Part shown: positions 27,183-35,381 of the stretch, piece after piece
Layout: the number at the start of each line of letters is the position of its first letter
Numbering within the stretch: position 1 is the first letter of the stretch
From: Flavobacterium caseinilyticum
Lineage (GTDB): Bacteria; Bacteroidota; Bacteroidia; Flavobacteriales; Flavobacteriaceae
Direction of reading: 5' to 3'
Length of the DNA: 64,000 nucleotides
Assembly: GCF_004349085.1 (NCBI RefSeq)
Contig: NZ_SMFM01000002.1
Coordinates: 62,001 to 126,000, forward strand
Notes under the pieces: generated by a model
Told to the model about the DNA's origin: nothing
The model's database searches: none
The model's input: only the letters and a program-made list of their open reading frames with translations
Position numbers and translations under genes: made by a program

Positions 27183-27269
27183 TTAGCCACAGATTCACAG
27201 ATTAAAATTAGATTTTTGGCAAAAAAAACATAGCTATGCAACAATTTATAAATCTGTGAATCTGTGGCA
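27183..27269. repeat. GCCACARATT inverted repeat, copy 1
   Basis: GCCACAGATTCACAGATT (27186-27203) and AATCTGTGAATCTGTGGC (27251-27268) form a perfect 18-bp inverted repeat around 47 bp. Each arm contains a tandem CACAGATT. Related elements are at 45032-45086 and 62392-62439. Confidence 0.8.
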
Positions 27270-27379
27270 AAAAAACACTTGGTATGTTTTGAGGACAGTC
27301 ATAAATTTTTATCTTCTAATATTAACAGCATAAAAGTATTTTGATTACGAAATGACTTTCTTTCAGTTTTAAAATTTAT

Positions 27380-27763
27380 TTACAATACCATTTCTTCAAA
27401 TAATCTCTGTGTAGTTTGCTCCAAATCATCACACAATCCCGGATGTGGTCTTGAGGTTTGAATGGCAGAGCTGCGAAGCGCTGTCAACCAACGGAAACGC
27501 GATGGAATATCAAATTGCGCTATAGGTCCACCTGATTTTTCGCCATGCGCCACTTTAGCAAATGCCTTTACATTTAAATGCAGTTGTTCTACATCCAAAT
27601 CATCAGAAAAAAGATGGAGTTTGGCTTCATTTACCGAATATAAAACTTTAATAAACTTCGCTTTTTTACAAAAAAGAATAATACCCACATTGAGGAATTC
27701 TTCGCGTTCTACCCTTGGCACAACACGGATTACGGCATACTCATATAAGTGCTTTTCTTGCAT
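27380..27763 (-). CDS. DUF3037 domain protein
   Basis: The 127 residues match the DUF3037 pattern: an N-terminal strand HLYEYAVIRVVPRVEREEF, then NVGIILFCKKAKFIKVLYS, and a C-terminal SRPHPGLCDDLEQTTQRLF. The function is unknown. Its start overlaps the end of the upstream HipA-like kinase gene by 23 bp, which indicates translational coupling. The pairing of a HipA-like kinase with DUF3037 points to one functional unit, but neither partner is characterised as far as I can tell. Confidence 0.85.
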   Translation of the reverse strand: MQEKHLYEYAVIRVVPRVEREEFLNVGIILFCKKAKFIKVLYSVNEAKLHLFSDDLDVEQLHLNVKAFAKVAHGEKSGGPIAQFDIPSRFRWLTALRSSAIQTSRPHPGLCDDLEQTTQRLFEEMVL

Positions 27764-28535
27764 TTTGTGCTTCGTTTATAAAAATTTCGGAATGGTTCAA
27801 ACGTGTTCTTAAAAACTGAAAATAGACTTCTCGAATGGCTTCGGGAGTTTCATCGGTATCTTCCCAATGCAGCCATACTTCCGGAATCAGATTTACGATA
27901 TTTTGCAATACATCCTCAGATAATATTTTTTTGAAACTTGCGTCTATTTCTGGCAAAAAAGAAGCCTGAGGCAATAATACATGGTCTTTTATCAATGCAA
28001 AAGGACTTTGCGCGTGCTTTTCCCAATTGGTCCAAGAATGATGAAAATAAAAACTTGCCCCATGATCGATCAGCCATAATTCTTTATGCCAGATCAACAT
28101 ATTGGTATTTCTAAAGGTTCTGTCGACATTAGTGATAAAAGCATCTAACCAAACAATTTGGGAAGCTAGTTTCGGGTCAACCAAAGTGACAACAGGATCA
28201 AAATTTATGGCTCCCGATAAATAATGCAGCGCCAAATTAAGGCCTTGACTTCCTTGGAGCAAGTCCTGAATTTCTTCGTCGGCTTCACTGCGTCCGAAAG
28301 CTTCGTCGAGATTAGCATAAACGAGTTCTGGCATTTTCAAGTTTAATGCACGGGCTATTTCTCCGCCTATTAATTCGGCTATTAAAGCTTTTACGCCGTG
28401 TCCGGCACCTTTGAATTTCAATACATATTTAAAATCATCATCGGCTTCTGCGAGCGCGGGCAAAGAACCGCCTTCCCGCAGCGGAGTGATGTATCGCGTA
28501 ACATTTACGGTTCTAAGATGGGGTGTTTTTTCCAT
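27741..28535 (-). CDS. HipA-family kinase-like protein
   Basis: The 264 residues show the catalytic layout of a HipA-type (phosphatidylinositol-kinase-like) kinase. YVLKFKGAGHGVKALIAEL holds the ATP-contacting Lys, IVWLDAFITNVDRTFRNTN is the catalytic loop (D..N type), and LIDHGASF is the metal-binding Asp motif. The N-terminal HipA-N1 domain is absent, so this is a minimal kinase core. The ATG at 28535 (MEKTPHLRTVNVTRY) is preferred. An alternative ATG at 28571 lies inside the minus-strand -7 box TAAGTTTG (28569-28576). It overlaps the DUF3037 gene. Confidence 0.8.
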   Translation of the reverse strand: MEKTPHLRTVNVTRYITPLREGGSLPALAEADDDFKYVLKFKGAGHGVKALIAELIGGEIARALNLKMPELVYANLDEAFGRSEADEEIQDLLQGSQGLNLALHYLSGAINFDPVVTLVDPKLASQIVWLDAFITNVDRTFRNTNMLIWHKELWLIDHGASFYFHHSWTNWEKHAQSPFALIKDHVLLPQASFLPEIDASFKKILSEDVLQNIVNLIPEVWLHWEDTDETPEAIREVYFQFLRTRLNHSEIFINEAQNARKALI

Positions 28536-28568
28536 AATCGAATTGGATAAAGCAATTTTGCTTTGATA

Positions 28569-28576
28569 CAAACTTA
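28569..28576 (-). promoter_or_regulatory. Probable -7 box for the HipA-like/DUF3037 operon
   Basis: The minus strand reads TAAGTTTG, matching TAnnTTTG, 33 bp before the ATG at 28535. This argues against the start at 28571. Confidence 0.45.
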
Positions 28577-28612
28577 CAAATAAGTGGGGTAAAATTCATT
28601 TAGGAATGTTAT

Positions 28613-29467
28613 TTACTCCAATTTTTCTAAACTCAAAAAGGCTTTCCCAATATTCGCAGTCACATCTGAAGCGATAAAAGACTGGTAACCCGTTTCCGGC
28701 AAAGCAATATCAGCGGTTAATCCGTGAAGATAAACGCCAAGAATTGCAGCGCTTACAGGTTCATAGGATTGTGCCAATAAACTGCTAATCATTCCTGTTA
28801 AAACATCTCCAGTTCCGGCGGTTGCCAGTGAAGCGTTTCCGGTGGTATTTTCATAAACAGTTTCGCCATCGATGATTCGGGTAGGTGCTCCTTTCATTAC
28901 GATTATAATTTGGTATTGTTTGGAGAAAGAGACTGCTTTACTCATTTTCTCCTCTTCGGAATCCCATTTTCCTATTAATCGTTCCAGTTCTTTAGGATGT
29001 GGCGTAATGACTGTTTTAGGTTGTAATAAAGCTAATGATTTCTTGTTTTTGGAGATGATATTCAATGCATCAGCGTCTATAACTAAAGGAGTTTTATTCT
29101 TTTTCAAAAATTGAAACAATGCGTTTTGGGTTTCTACCGCCTGACCTAATCCGGGACCAATTCCGATGGCTTGTGGTTTAATGTCAAAAGTGATATTAGA
29201 AATTATTTGTTCCTGATTATCTGTAAGAACCATGACTTCGGGAATCGCGGTTTGCAGAATTGTGTAGCCACATTTTGGAATAAAAACGCTTACTAATCCG
29301 CAACCAGTTTTCAAACAGGCTTTAGAGGATAAACTCACTGCTCCTATTTTGCCATAACTTCCGCCAATGATTAAAGCGTGTCCCTGAATTCCTTTGTGCG
29401 TATGCTTGTCCGGTTGTTTGTAATGTTTCAGGATTTCTTTTTGGTCGATATAAATAGGATTCGTCAT
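28613..29467 (-). CDS. nnrD: NAD(P)H-hydrate dehydratase (CARKD domain)
   Basis: The enzyme repairs hydrated NAD(P)H using ADP or ATP. The ribokinase-like CARKD domain fills the protein: [20 protein letters not shown] near the start, [33 protein letters not shown], and the nucleotide/anion motif [18 protein letters not shown]. The start at 29467 ([16 protein letters not shown]) gives 284 residues. An upstream ATG at 29524 would add 19 hydrophobic, unconserved residues. The N-terminal epimerase (NnrE) domain that is often fused is absent, so the epimerase would need to be encoded elsewhere. Confidence 0.9.
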   Translation of the reverse strand: MTNPIYIDQKEILKHYKQPDKHTHKGIQGHALIIGGSYGKIGAVSLSSKACLKTGCGLVSVFIPKCGYTILQTAIPEVMVLTDNQEQIISNITFDIKPQAIGIGPGLGQAVETQNALFQFLKKNKTPLVIDADALNIISKNKKSLALLQPKTVITPHPKELERLIGKWDSEEEKMSKAVSFSKQYQIIIVMKGAPTRIIDGETVYENTTGNASLATAGTGDVLTGMISSLLAQSYEPVSAAILGVYLHGLTADIALPETGYQSFIASDVTANIGKAFLSLEKLE

Positions 29468-29534
29468 GAAAATTTGTTTGTCTAAAATTACGGATTTTAT
29501 AGGAAACAAAATTGTTAATTGCACCGAAATTCCC

Positions 29535-29669
29535 TAGCCCTGATTACTTCACTTTACTTCAATTTTAAAAGGAGTTCAGTGAACTTCGTTTGTAACGGAA
29601 ATCCTTTTTATACGCCTTTTTGGCGGATAAAAAGATTGCAGTGAAAAGCAGGAAATAGCTCCTAAAAAA
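29535..29669 (+). repeat. REP-like intergenic element, copy B
   Basis: The element begins TAGCCCTGAT and ends AGCAGGAAATAGCTCC. The core is a long hairpin (29600-29637) in which AATCCTTTTTAT pairs with ATAAAAAGATT and an inner CGCC with GGCG. Copy C at 59557-59636, in the opposite orientation, has the same borders (TAGCCCCGAT and AACAGCTCC) and a hairpin at the same place with different sequence. It sits between divergent nnrD and gcvT. Confidence 0.75.
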
Positions 29670-29797
29670 ATGGATGCAAATTCTATAATATGAATTGTTT
29701 CGAAAACGTTTGAAACTTTAAACTTTGCTTCACTCTGCCTTTGTCACCCGAAATAAAATCAATAAATTAGCGACTTCAAATTTTATATAAAAACACA

Positions 29798-30886
29798 ATG
29801 AAAAATACTGCGCTTACGCACATACACGAGAGTTTGGGAGCAAAAATGCTTCCGTTTGCCGGATACAATATGCCTATTTTATATGAAGGAGTGAATGCGG
29901 AACATGAAACGGTGCGCAATGCCGTGGGTGTTTTTGACGTATCTCACATGGGTGAATTCCTGCTTACGGGTCCAAATGCATTGGCATTAATCCAGAAAGT
30001 GACTTCAAATGATGCTTCGACTTTGACTATTGGAAAAGCGCAATATTCTTGCTTACCAAACAATGATGGTGGAATTGTAGACGATTTGCTGGTTTATAAA
30101 ATGAAAGACGAGCAGTATTTATTAGTCGTAAATGCGTCGAATATTGACAAAGATTGGGATTGGATTTCGGCTCAAAATGATTTGGGTGTAGAGATGAAAA
30201 ATCTATCGGATGATTATTCTTTATTGGCCATTCAAGGACCAAAAGCGGTTGAAGCAATGCAATCGTTGACTTCAAAAGATTTATCTGCGATTCCCTATTA
30301 TCATTTTGAAGTGGGTGAATTTGCGGGTATTGAAAACGTAATTATTTCAGCGACAGGATATACAGGTTCTGGAGGTTTTGAGATTTATTGTAAAAATTCA
30401 GAAGTAGAACAAATTTGGAATAAAGTTTTTGAAGCGGGTGCGGCTTTTGGCATCAAGCCAATTGGTCTTGCGGCTCGTGACACGCTGCGATTGGAAATGG
30501 GTTTTTGTTTGTATGGAAATGACATCAACGACACGACATCTCCACTGGAAGCCGGTTTGGGATGGATTACAAAATTCACGAAAGAATTCACGAATTCAGA
30601 AAATCTGAAAAAACAAAAAGAAGCCGGAGTTACTAAAAAATTAGTCGCTTTTGAAATGCAAGAACGTTCAGTGCCAAGACATGATTATGAAATCGTAGAT
30701 GCGGCTGGAAATGTAATCGGGATTGTAACTTCAGGAACGATGTCACCATCGATGAATAAAGGAATTGGTATGGGTTACGTAACTGTTGAAAATAGTGCTT
30801 TGGAAAGTGATATCTTTATCAGAATCCGTAAAAATGATGTTCCTGCCAAAGTGGTGAAATTACCTTTTTACAAGAAATACAACTAA
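29798..30886 (+). CDS. gcvT: Glycine cleavage system T protein (aminomethyltransferase)
   Basis: The enzyme transfers the methylene group from the aminomethyl-lipoyl H protein to tetrahydrofolate. The 362 residues are the standard length. Motifs seen include [34 protein letters not shown]-type folate contacts (present as [14 protein letters not shown]), [34 protein letters not shown] and the C-terminal [17 protein letters not shown]. Its stop codon abuts the ATG of the S41 protease gene with no spacer. Other gcv genes are not in the window. Confidence 0.96.
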   Translation: MKNTALTHIHESLGAKMLPFAGYNMPILYEGVNAEHETVRNAVGVFDVSHMGEFLLTGPNALALIQKVTSNDASTLTIGKAQYSCLPNNDGGIVDDLLVYKMKDEQYLLVVNASNIDKDWDWISAQNDLGVEMKNLSDDYSLLAIQGPKAVEAMQSLTSKDLSAIPYYHFEVGEFAGIENVIISATGYTGSGGFEIYCKNSEVEQIWNKVFEAGAAFGIKPIGLAARDTLRLEMGFCLYGNDINDTTSPLEAGLGWITKFTKEFTNSENLKKQKEAGVTKKLVAFEMQERSVPRHDYEIVDAAGNVIGIVTSGTMSPSMNKGIGMGYVTVENSALESDIFIRIRKNDVPAKVVKLPFYKKYN

Positions 30887-32929
30887 ATGAAGAAACTTTC
30901 ACTTGCATTTTTGCTGACTACATTTTCACTTTTTGGTCAAAATGAAGCAAAAACTTGTGAAACACTTTCTAAAATAAACGCACTAATACAACGCGAACAT
31001 TATCAACCTAAACCGGTAGACGACAGTTTATCGGTTTTTGTTTTTGATGGTTTTATGGATGCTTTGGATTCGAACCGAAACTTATTCACCAAGATTGAGT
31101 ACGTAAAACTTCGCGAACACAGACTCGAGCTGGACAATTACATTTTGCAAAATAATTGTTCTTTTTTGAATGATTTTGTTGCTGTTTACACTTTGGCTTT
31201 GAACAGAAAAAAGAAAGTTTTAGAAAAAATACAAAAGGATTCTTTTGATTATACTTCCAATGACTCTGTAAAATTTTCGAAGAAAAAATTTCCTTTTGAT
31301 TTAGTTGCAACTGATTTAGAACGAGTTTGGAAAAAGAGAATTCGCTATGATATCCTCGAAGATATTTCGAAATTGAGCACTAATTTGGATTCTTTGAATC
31401 AACACTTTACAGACCTTGAAAAAACAACCAAAACAAAACTATTTGACGCTAATTTGTGTCAGGTAAACAGTATTTTGGAAACCAAAGACCGAATAGCAAG
31501 TGATCTTCAAAACACTTTTATGAATTTGTTTTGTACTTATTTTGATCCACATTCTAATTATTTTTCGTTAGCCGCAAAATCCAGTTTCATGTCGGGTTTG
31601 TCCACCAGTTCGCTTTCTTTAGGATTGAATGTTGGATTTAATGACAAGGAAGAAATCGTCGTACAGGAAATTGTTCCGGGCGGGCCAGCTGCAAAGACTG
31701 GTAAGTTTGAAAAAAATGACATCATTCTAGCCGTTTCCAATACCAAAGGAATCAGCTATACTGTTTCCTGTTCTTCTATTGAAAAAATTGGAGAATTGAT
31801 TTTTTTAGATTCCAATACTGACATTGAATTAACCATTCAGAAAAAAAATGGCGCTATCGTTACCGTATTTCTTCGAAAGCAAGTAATGAAAGCAACTGAT
31901 AATGCCGTTTACAGTTTCATCGCCGAAAAAGAATCAAAAATTGGCTACATCAATATCCCCAGTTTTTATTCCAATTTTGATGGAAACACTGTCCAAGGTT
32001 GTGCTGATGATGTTGCCAAAGAAATTATAAAACTTCAAAAAGACAACATCAAAGGTTTGGTGATTGATCTCCAGAATAATGGTGGCGGCTCTATCCAGGA
32101 AGCAATAAAATTAGCCGGAATGTTTATAGATATTGGTCCAGTATCCGTTTTAGTAGACAGTAAAGACCAACAAACTATATTAAAAGATTACAATCGTGGC
32201 AGCGTTTACAGCGGACCTTTAGTCCTCTTAATGAATGGAAACTCTGCATCAGCGAGTGAATTTTTTGCGGCTGCCATTCAAGATTACAACCGAGGAATTA
32301 TCATAGGAAGCACCTCATTAGGAAAGGCGAGCATGCAGGCTATAGTGCCATTAGATGAAAATAATCAAGAAGATTTTGTGAAAGTAACGATTGAAAAATT
32401 CTATAGAATTACCGGTGACAGCCATCAGATAAAAGGAATTGTACCAGATATCATGCTCCCAGTTTTATTTGATAGTATAAATCCTCGTGAAAGCAGTTAC
32501 AAAACGGCCCTTAAAAACGATATCATTACTACAAAAGCCAGATTTAGTCCATTGCCTAGAACTTATTTCCCACAACTGACAATATTAAGCCAAACAAGAG
32601 TAAAAGCTAATGTTCGTTTTAATGAAATCAATATGGCTAACCAACAGATTAATGCCCTTTATAACAATCCTAAAATGCCAACCCGATTGGTTCTCAAAGA
32701 TGTATTTGATGACGTACATGAAATTGATTCTCTTTGGGGAAAAGTCAAAAAAATAATTGATAGTAAAAGTAATTTCACGATTTCGAACACCACTTATGAT
32801 TTAGAAAAATTGCAATTTGATACTTTTCAACAAGACAGTAATACGTATAAAATTGAAAATCTAAAAAACAGCCCCTATTTAGAAGAAGCAATTGCGATAC
32901 TGAATGATTATACTACGCTAACCAAATAA
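30887..32929 (+). CDS. Prc/CtpA-like S41 carboxy-terminal processing protease
   Basis: This is a periplasmic serine protease of 680 residues with a signal peptide ending near SLFGQ. A helical N-terminal domain (about 25-215) precedes a PDZ domain with VVQEIVPGGPAAKTGKFEKN near 265-285. The S41 catalytic domain contains the Ser in NGNSASASEFF (Ser455) and the Lys in TSLGKASMQ (Lys480). The 25-residue Ser-Lys spacing matches tail-specific protease Prc. The C-terminal 120 residues resemble the Prc-associated extension. It starts immediately after the gcvT stop, so expression is probably linked although the functions differ. Confidence 0.9.
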   Translation: MKKLSLAFLLTTFSLFGQNEAKTCETLSKINALIQREHYQPKPVDDSLSVFVFDGFMDALDSNRNLFTKIEYVKLREHRLELDNYILQNNCSFLNDFVAVYTLALNRKKKVLEKIQKDSFDYTSNDSVKFSKKKFPFDLVATDLERVWKKRIRYDILEDISKLSTNLDSLNQHFTDLEKTTKTKLFDANLCQVNSILETKDRIASDLQNTFMNLFCTYFDPHSNYFSLAAKSSFMSGLSTSSLSLGLNVGFNDKEEIVVQEIVPGGPAAKTGKFEKNDIILAVSNTKGISYTVSCSSIEKIGELIFLDSNTDIELTIQKKNGAIVTVFLRKQVMKATDNAVYSFIAEKESKIGYINIPSFYSNFDGNTVQGCADDVAKEIIKLQKDNIKGLVIDLQNNGGGSIQEAIKLAGMFIDIGPVSVLVDSKDQQTILKDYNRGSVYSGPLVLLMNGNSASASEFFAAAIQDYNRGIIIGSTSLGKASMQAIVPLDENNQEDFVKVTIEKFYRITGDSHQIKGIVPDIMLPVLFDSINPRESSYKTALKNDIITTKARFSPLPRTYFPQLTILSQTRVKANVRFNEINMANQQINALYNNPKMPTRLVLKDVFDDVHEIDSLWGKVKKIIDSKSNFTISNTTYDLEKLQFDTFQQDSNTYKIENLKNSPYLEEAIAILNDYTTLTK

Positions 32930-32944
32930 ACCAACCCATAAAAC

Positions 32945-33979
32945 ATGAAACCAACCTTTACCTTGCTCTTATTTTTATTAACTATAACCATTTCTACTGC
33001 GCAGGAATTTAAAACGCCCGTTGACTATTTGAATTATATCAGTAAGGAAACCGATATTATTTCTCGAACAACTTGGAAATACACCTCGGCAGTTGCACAT
33101 AGCAAAAATGCCCGGAAAATTGATGTTACTCGAAAAACATTGGTAAAAAGCATACAAACCGCAGCTAAAAAAATAGAAGCTTTGAAAGACGGTTACAAAG
33201 GTGATGTAGAATACAAAAACCAGCTTCTAGCCTATTTAGCAATTTCTGAAAAGCAAATTAATCAGGAATATGACAAAATAATAAACATGCAGGAAGTCGC
33301 TGAACAATCCTATGACTTTATGGAAGCGTTTATTATGGCCAGAGATTTAGTCAATGCTAAAATCAATGAAGAAGTCGATAAATTGAATGCCAACCAAAAA
33401 ATATTTGCCAATAAATATGGGATTCAAATTGGAGACGATCAAAGCGAATTGGGCAAGAAAATGAAAATATCTAACGAGGTTTTCGAAAATCACACCCAAT
33501 TATATCTGATCTTTTTTAAAGTGAATTTTACAGAATCAGTTTTAATGAAAGCGATTGCTCAAAATGATTTGAATGCCATACAACAAAACAGTAACGCACT
33601 GGAACAATATTCGAATGAAGGTTTAGAAAAACTAAAGACCTTTAAAGCCTACAAAAATGATGTAATGCTTGTGAATGCTACCAAAAAAGTATTGGAATTC
33701 AGTAAAAAAGAAGCGGTAGAATTCGCTCCGGGAGTTGTTGTTTTTATGATGCTGAACCAAAAATTTCAGGAAAGTAAAAAAATAATGGATGATAAAAAAG
33801 CTGGTGCGAGATCAAAAGCAGAAATTGATAATTACAATGCGTTGGTAAATACATTGAATAAAGAAGTAGGAACGTATAATAAACTCAATACAAAGTTTAA
33901 TACGGAGCGCTCCATCGCTATCAATAACTGGAATACAACCGGAACTAATTTTATTTCGAAACACGTTCCAATTGATTAA
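32945..33979 (+). CDS. Secreted helical protein, possibly LIC11966-like surface family
   Basis: The 344 residues begin with a signal peptide (MKPTFTLLLFLLTITISTAQ). The rest is rich in amphipathic helices with many Lys/Glu/Asn and no Cys pair, for example KAGARSKAEIDNYNALVNTL. The stretch YLNYISKETDIISRTTWKYT recalls the LIC11966 surface-protein family, but I am not sure of that assignment. It lies 15 bp after the protease gene in the same direction, so it may be a partner or substrate of that envelope protease. The function is unknown. Confidence 0.6.
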   Translation: MKPTFTLLLFLLTITISTAQEFKTPVDYLNYISKETDIISRTTWKYTSAVAHSKNARKIDVTRKTLVKSIQTAAKKIEALKDGYKGDVEYKNQLLAYLAISEKQINQEYDKIINMQEVAEQSYDFMEAFIMARDLVNAKINEEVDKLNANQKIFANKYGIQIGDDQSELGKKMKISNEVFENHTQLYLIFFKVNFTESVLMKAIAQNDLNAIQQNSNALEQYSNEGLEKLKTFKAYKNDVMLVNATKKVLEFSKKEAVEFAPGVVVFMMLNQKFQESKKIMDDKKAGARSKAEIDNYNALVNTLNKEVGTYNKLNTKFNTERSIAINNWNTTGTNFISKHVPID

Positions 33980-33988
33980 CAAAAATAT

Positions 33989-34018
33989 TTGAAAAAATAA
34001 CTAATAACTGTATTTTTG
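33989..34018 (+). promoter_or_regulatory. Promoter of the YebC-family gene
   Basis: TTG at 33989-33991 and TATTTTTG at 34011-34018 are separated by 19 bp, an excellent match to the Bacteroidota consensus. The ATG at 34041 is 22 bp further on. Confidence 0.75.
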
Positions 34019-34040
34019 CAGTTCAAAATAAGAAATAGAA

Positions 34041-34754
34041 ATGGGAAGAGCGTTTGAGTTTAGAAAAGGAAGAAAAATGAAACGTTGGTCAGCAATGGCC
34101 AAAGCATTTACCAGAATTGGAAAAGATATTGTAATGGCCGTAAAGGAAGGTGGACCAAATCCTGATGCCAACTCCAGATTAAGAGCCGTTATTCAGAACT
34201 CGAAGGCTGTAAATATGCCTAAAGAAAATGTGGAACGCGCCATAAAAAAAGCAACTGATAAAGACACAGCCAATTATAAAGAAGTTTTATTTGAAGGATA
34301 CGCGCCTCATGGAATCGCAATTCTGGTTGAAACTGCCACGGATAATAATAACAGAACGGTAGCTAATGTCAGAAGTTATTTCAACAAATGCAATGGAACA
34401 ATGGGAACACAAGGTTCTGTTGAATTCATGTTTGACCACACTTGTAACTTTAGAATTCCAGCAAACGGAATGGATCCGGAAGAATTAGAGCTGGAATTAA
34501 TCGATTTTGGTGCTGAGGAAGTTTTTGAAGACGAAGACGGCATATTGATTTATGCGCCTTTTGGAAGCTTTGGAACCATCCAAAAAGAATTAGAAAACAG
34601 AGGACTTGAAATTCTTTCTTCAGGATTTGAAAGAATACCCCAAATTACAAAGAAAGTAACGGAAGCTGAAATGGCTGATATCGAAAAACTGATTGAAAAA
34701 TTAGAAGAAGATGATGATGTTATGAACGTTTATCACACGATGGAAGAAGCTTAG
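34041..34754 (+). CDS. yebC: YebC/PmpR-family DNA-binding / translation regulator
   Basis: The 237 residues have the family start MGRAFEFRKGRKMKRWSAMA, then FTRIGKDIVMAVKEGGPNPD and AVIQNSKAVNMPKENVERAI, the most conserved segment. Domains 2 and 3 follow, with GYAPHGIAILVETATDNNNR and NGTMGTQGSVEFMFDHTC. YebC-type proteins have been described as transcriptional regulators, and more recently as factors that relieve ribosome pausing at proline stretches. Which role applies here is not shown. It has its own promoter and terminator. Confidence 0.94.
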   Translation: MGRAFEFRKGRKMKRWSAMAKAFTRIGKDIVMAVKEGGPNPDANSRLRAVIQNSKAVNMPKENVERAIKKATDKDTANYKEVLFEGYAPHGIAILVETATDNNNRTVANVRSYFNKCNGTMGTQGSVEFMFDHTCNFRIPANGMDPEELELELIDFGAEEVFEDEDGILIYAPFGSFGTIQKELENRGLEILSSGFERIPQITKKVTEAEMADIEKLIEKLEEDDDVMNVYHTMEEA

Positions 34755-34774
34755 ACTTCATTACAATTATATCT

Positions 34775-34805
34775 AAAACTCTAGCTTTGGCTGGAGTTTT
34801 TTTGT
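34775..34805 (+). terminator. Intrinsic terminator of the YebC-family gene
   Basis: AAACTCTAGC (34776-34785) pairs with GCTGGAGTTT (34790-34799) with one G-T wobble and a 4-nt loop, followed by a T run. Confidence 0.8.
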
Positions 34806-35381
34806 TTTATAATGTATGAATTAAGGATAAAACCTCTTGTATTCCTTGTTTAAAGTATTCTCTTTTGAGCAACTGCAGCGTTATTTTTTAAAATCGGCCG
34901 AAAGCATATTTTAAACACAAACGAGATACTTTTTTGGAATTATGTGTTTGCGCAACTGCTAATCCCTTTTTCTGAAGTTTTCAAGTACTAAATCAATAGT
35001 GTATCAATGCAGTTTTTCATCAGCGTTTGCCTTCAAATTATTTTATAAAAACCTTTTAAACAACGGACTTTAATTAAAAACAGTAAATTTAGCAAGCGAG
35101 TATTTTTCAATATCTTTTTTACTGCTCTCAAGTTTCATATATTTGCTAACTTTTGCGAAATGCAACGCCCTAAAAACAAACAATACATAAAAATATTGAG
35201 AGTACAATTATTTTACAATTTGAATTTCATTATTTGAAACAAAAAATACAAAATGAAAATTTGGTTTTTGTGACAATTTTTTTTTAGAAAATATAGTCCG
35301 TAATTGAATGAGTTTAGATTGAAAGCAAATTATTCCCAATACAGAATATCGTTCTAAGGAACGCTTAAAATTATAACATAT
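34806..35381. other. Gene-free AT-rich region upstream of the PLP enzyme
   Basis: No convincing frame, hairpin or repeat was seen. The DNA is strongly AT-rich. No clear TTG/TAnnTTTG promoter could be picked for the gene starting at 35382. Confidence 0.4.
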
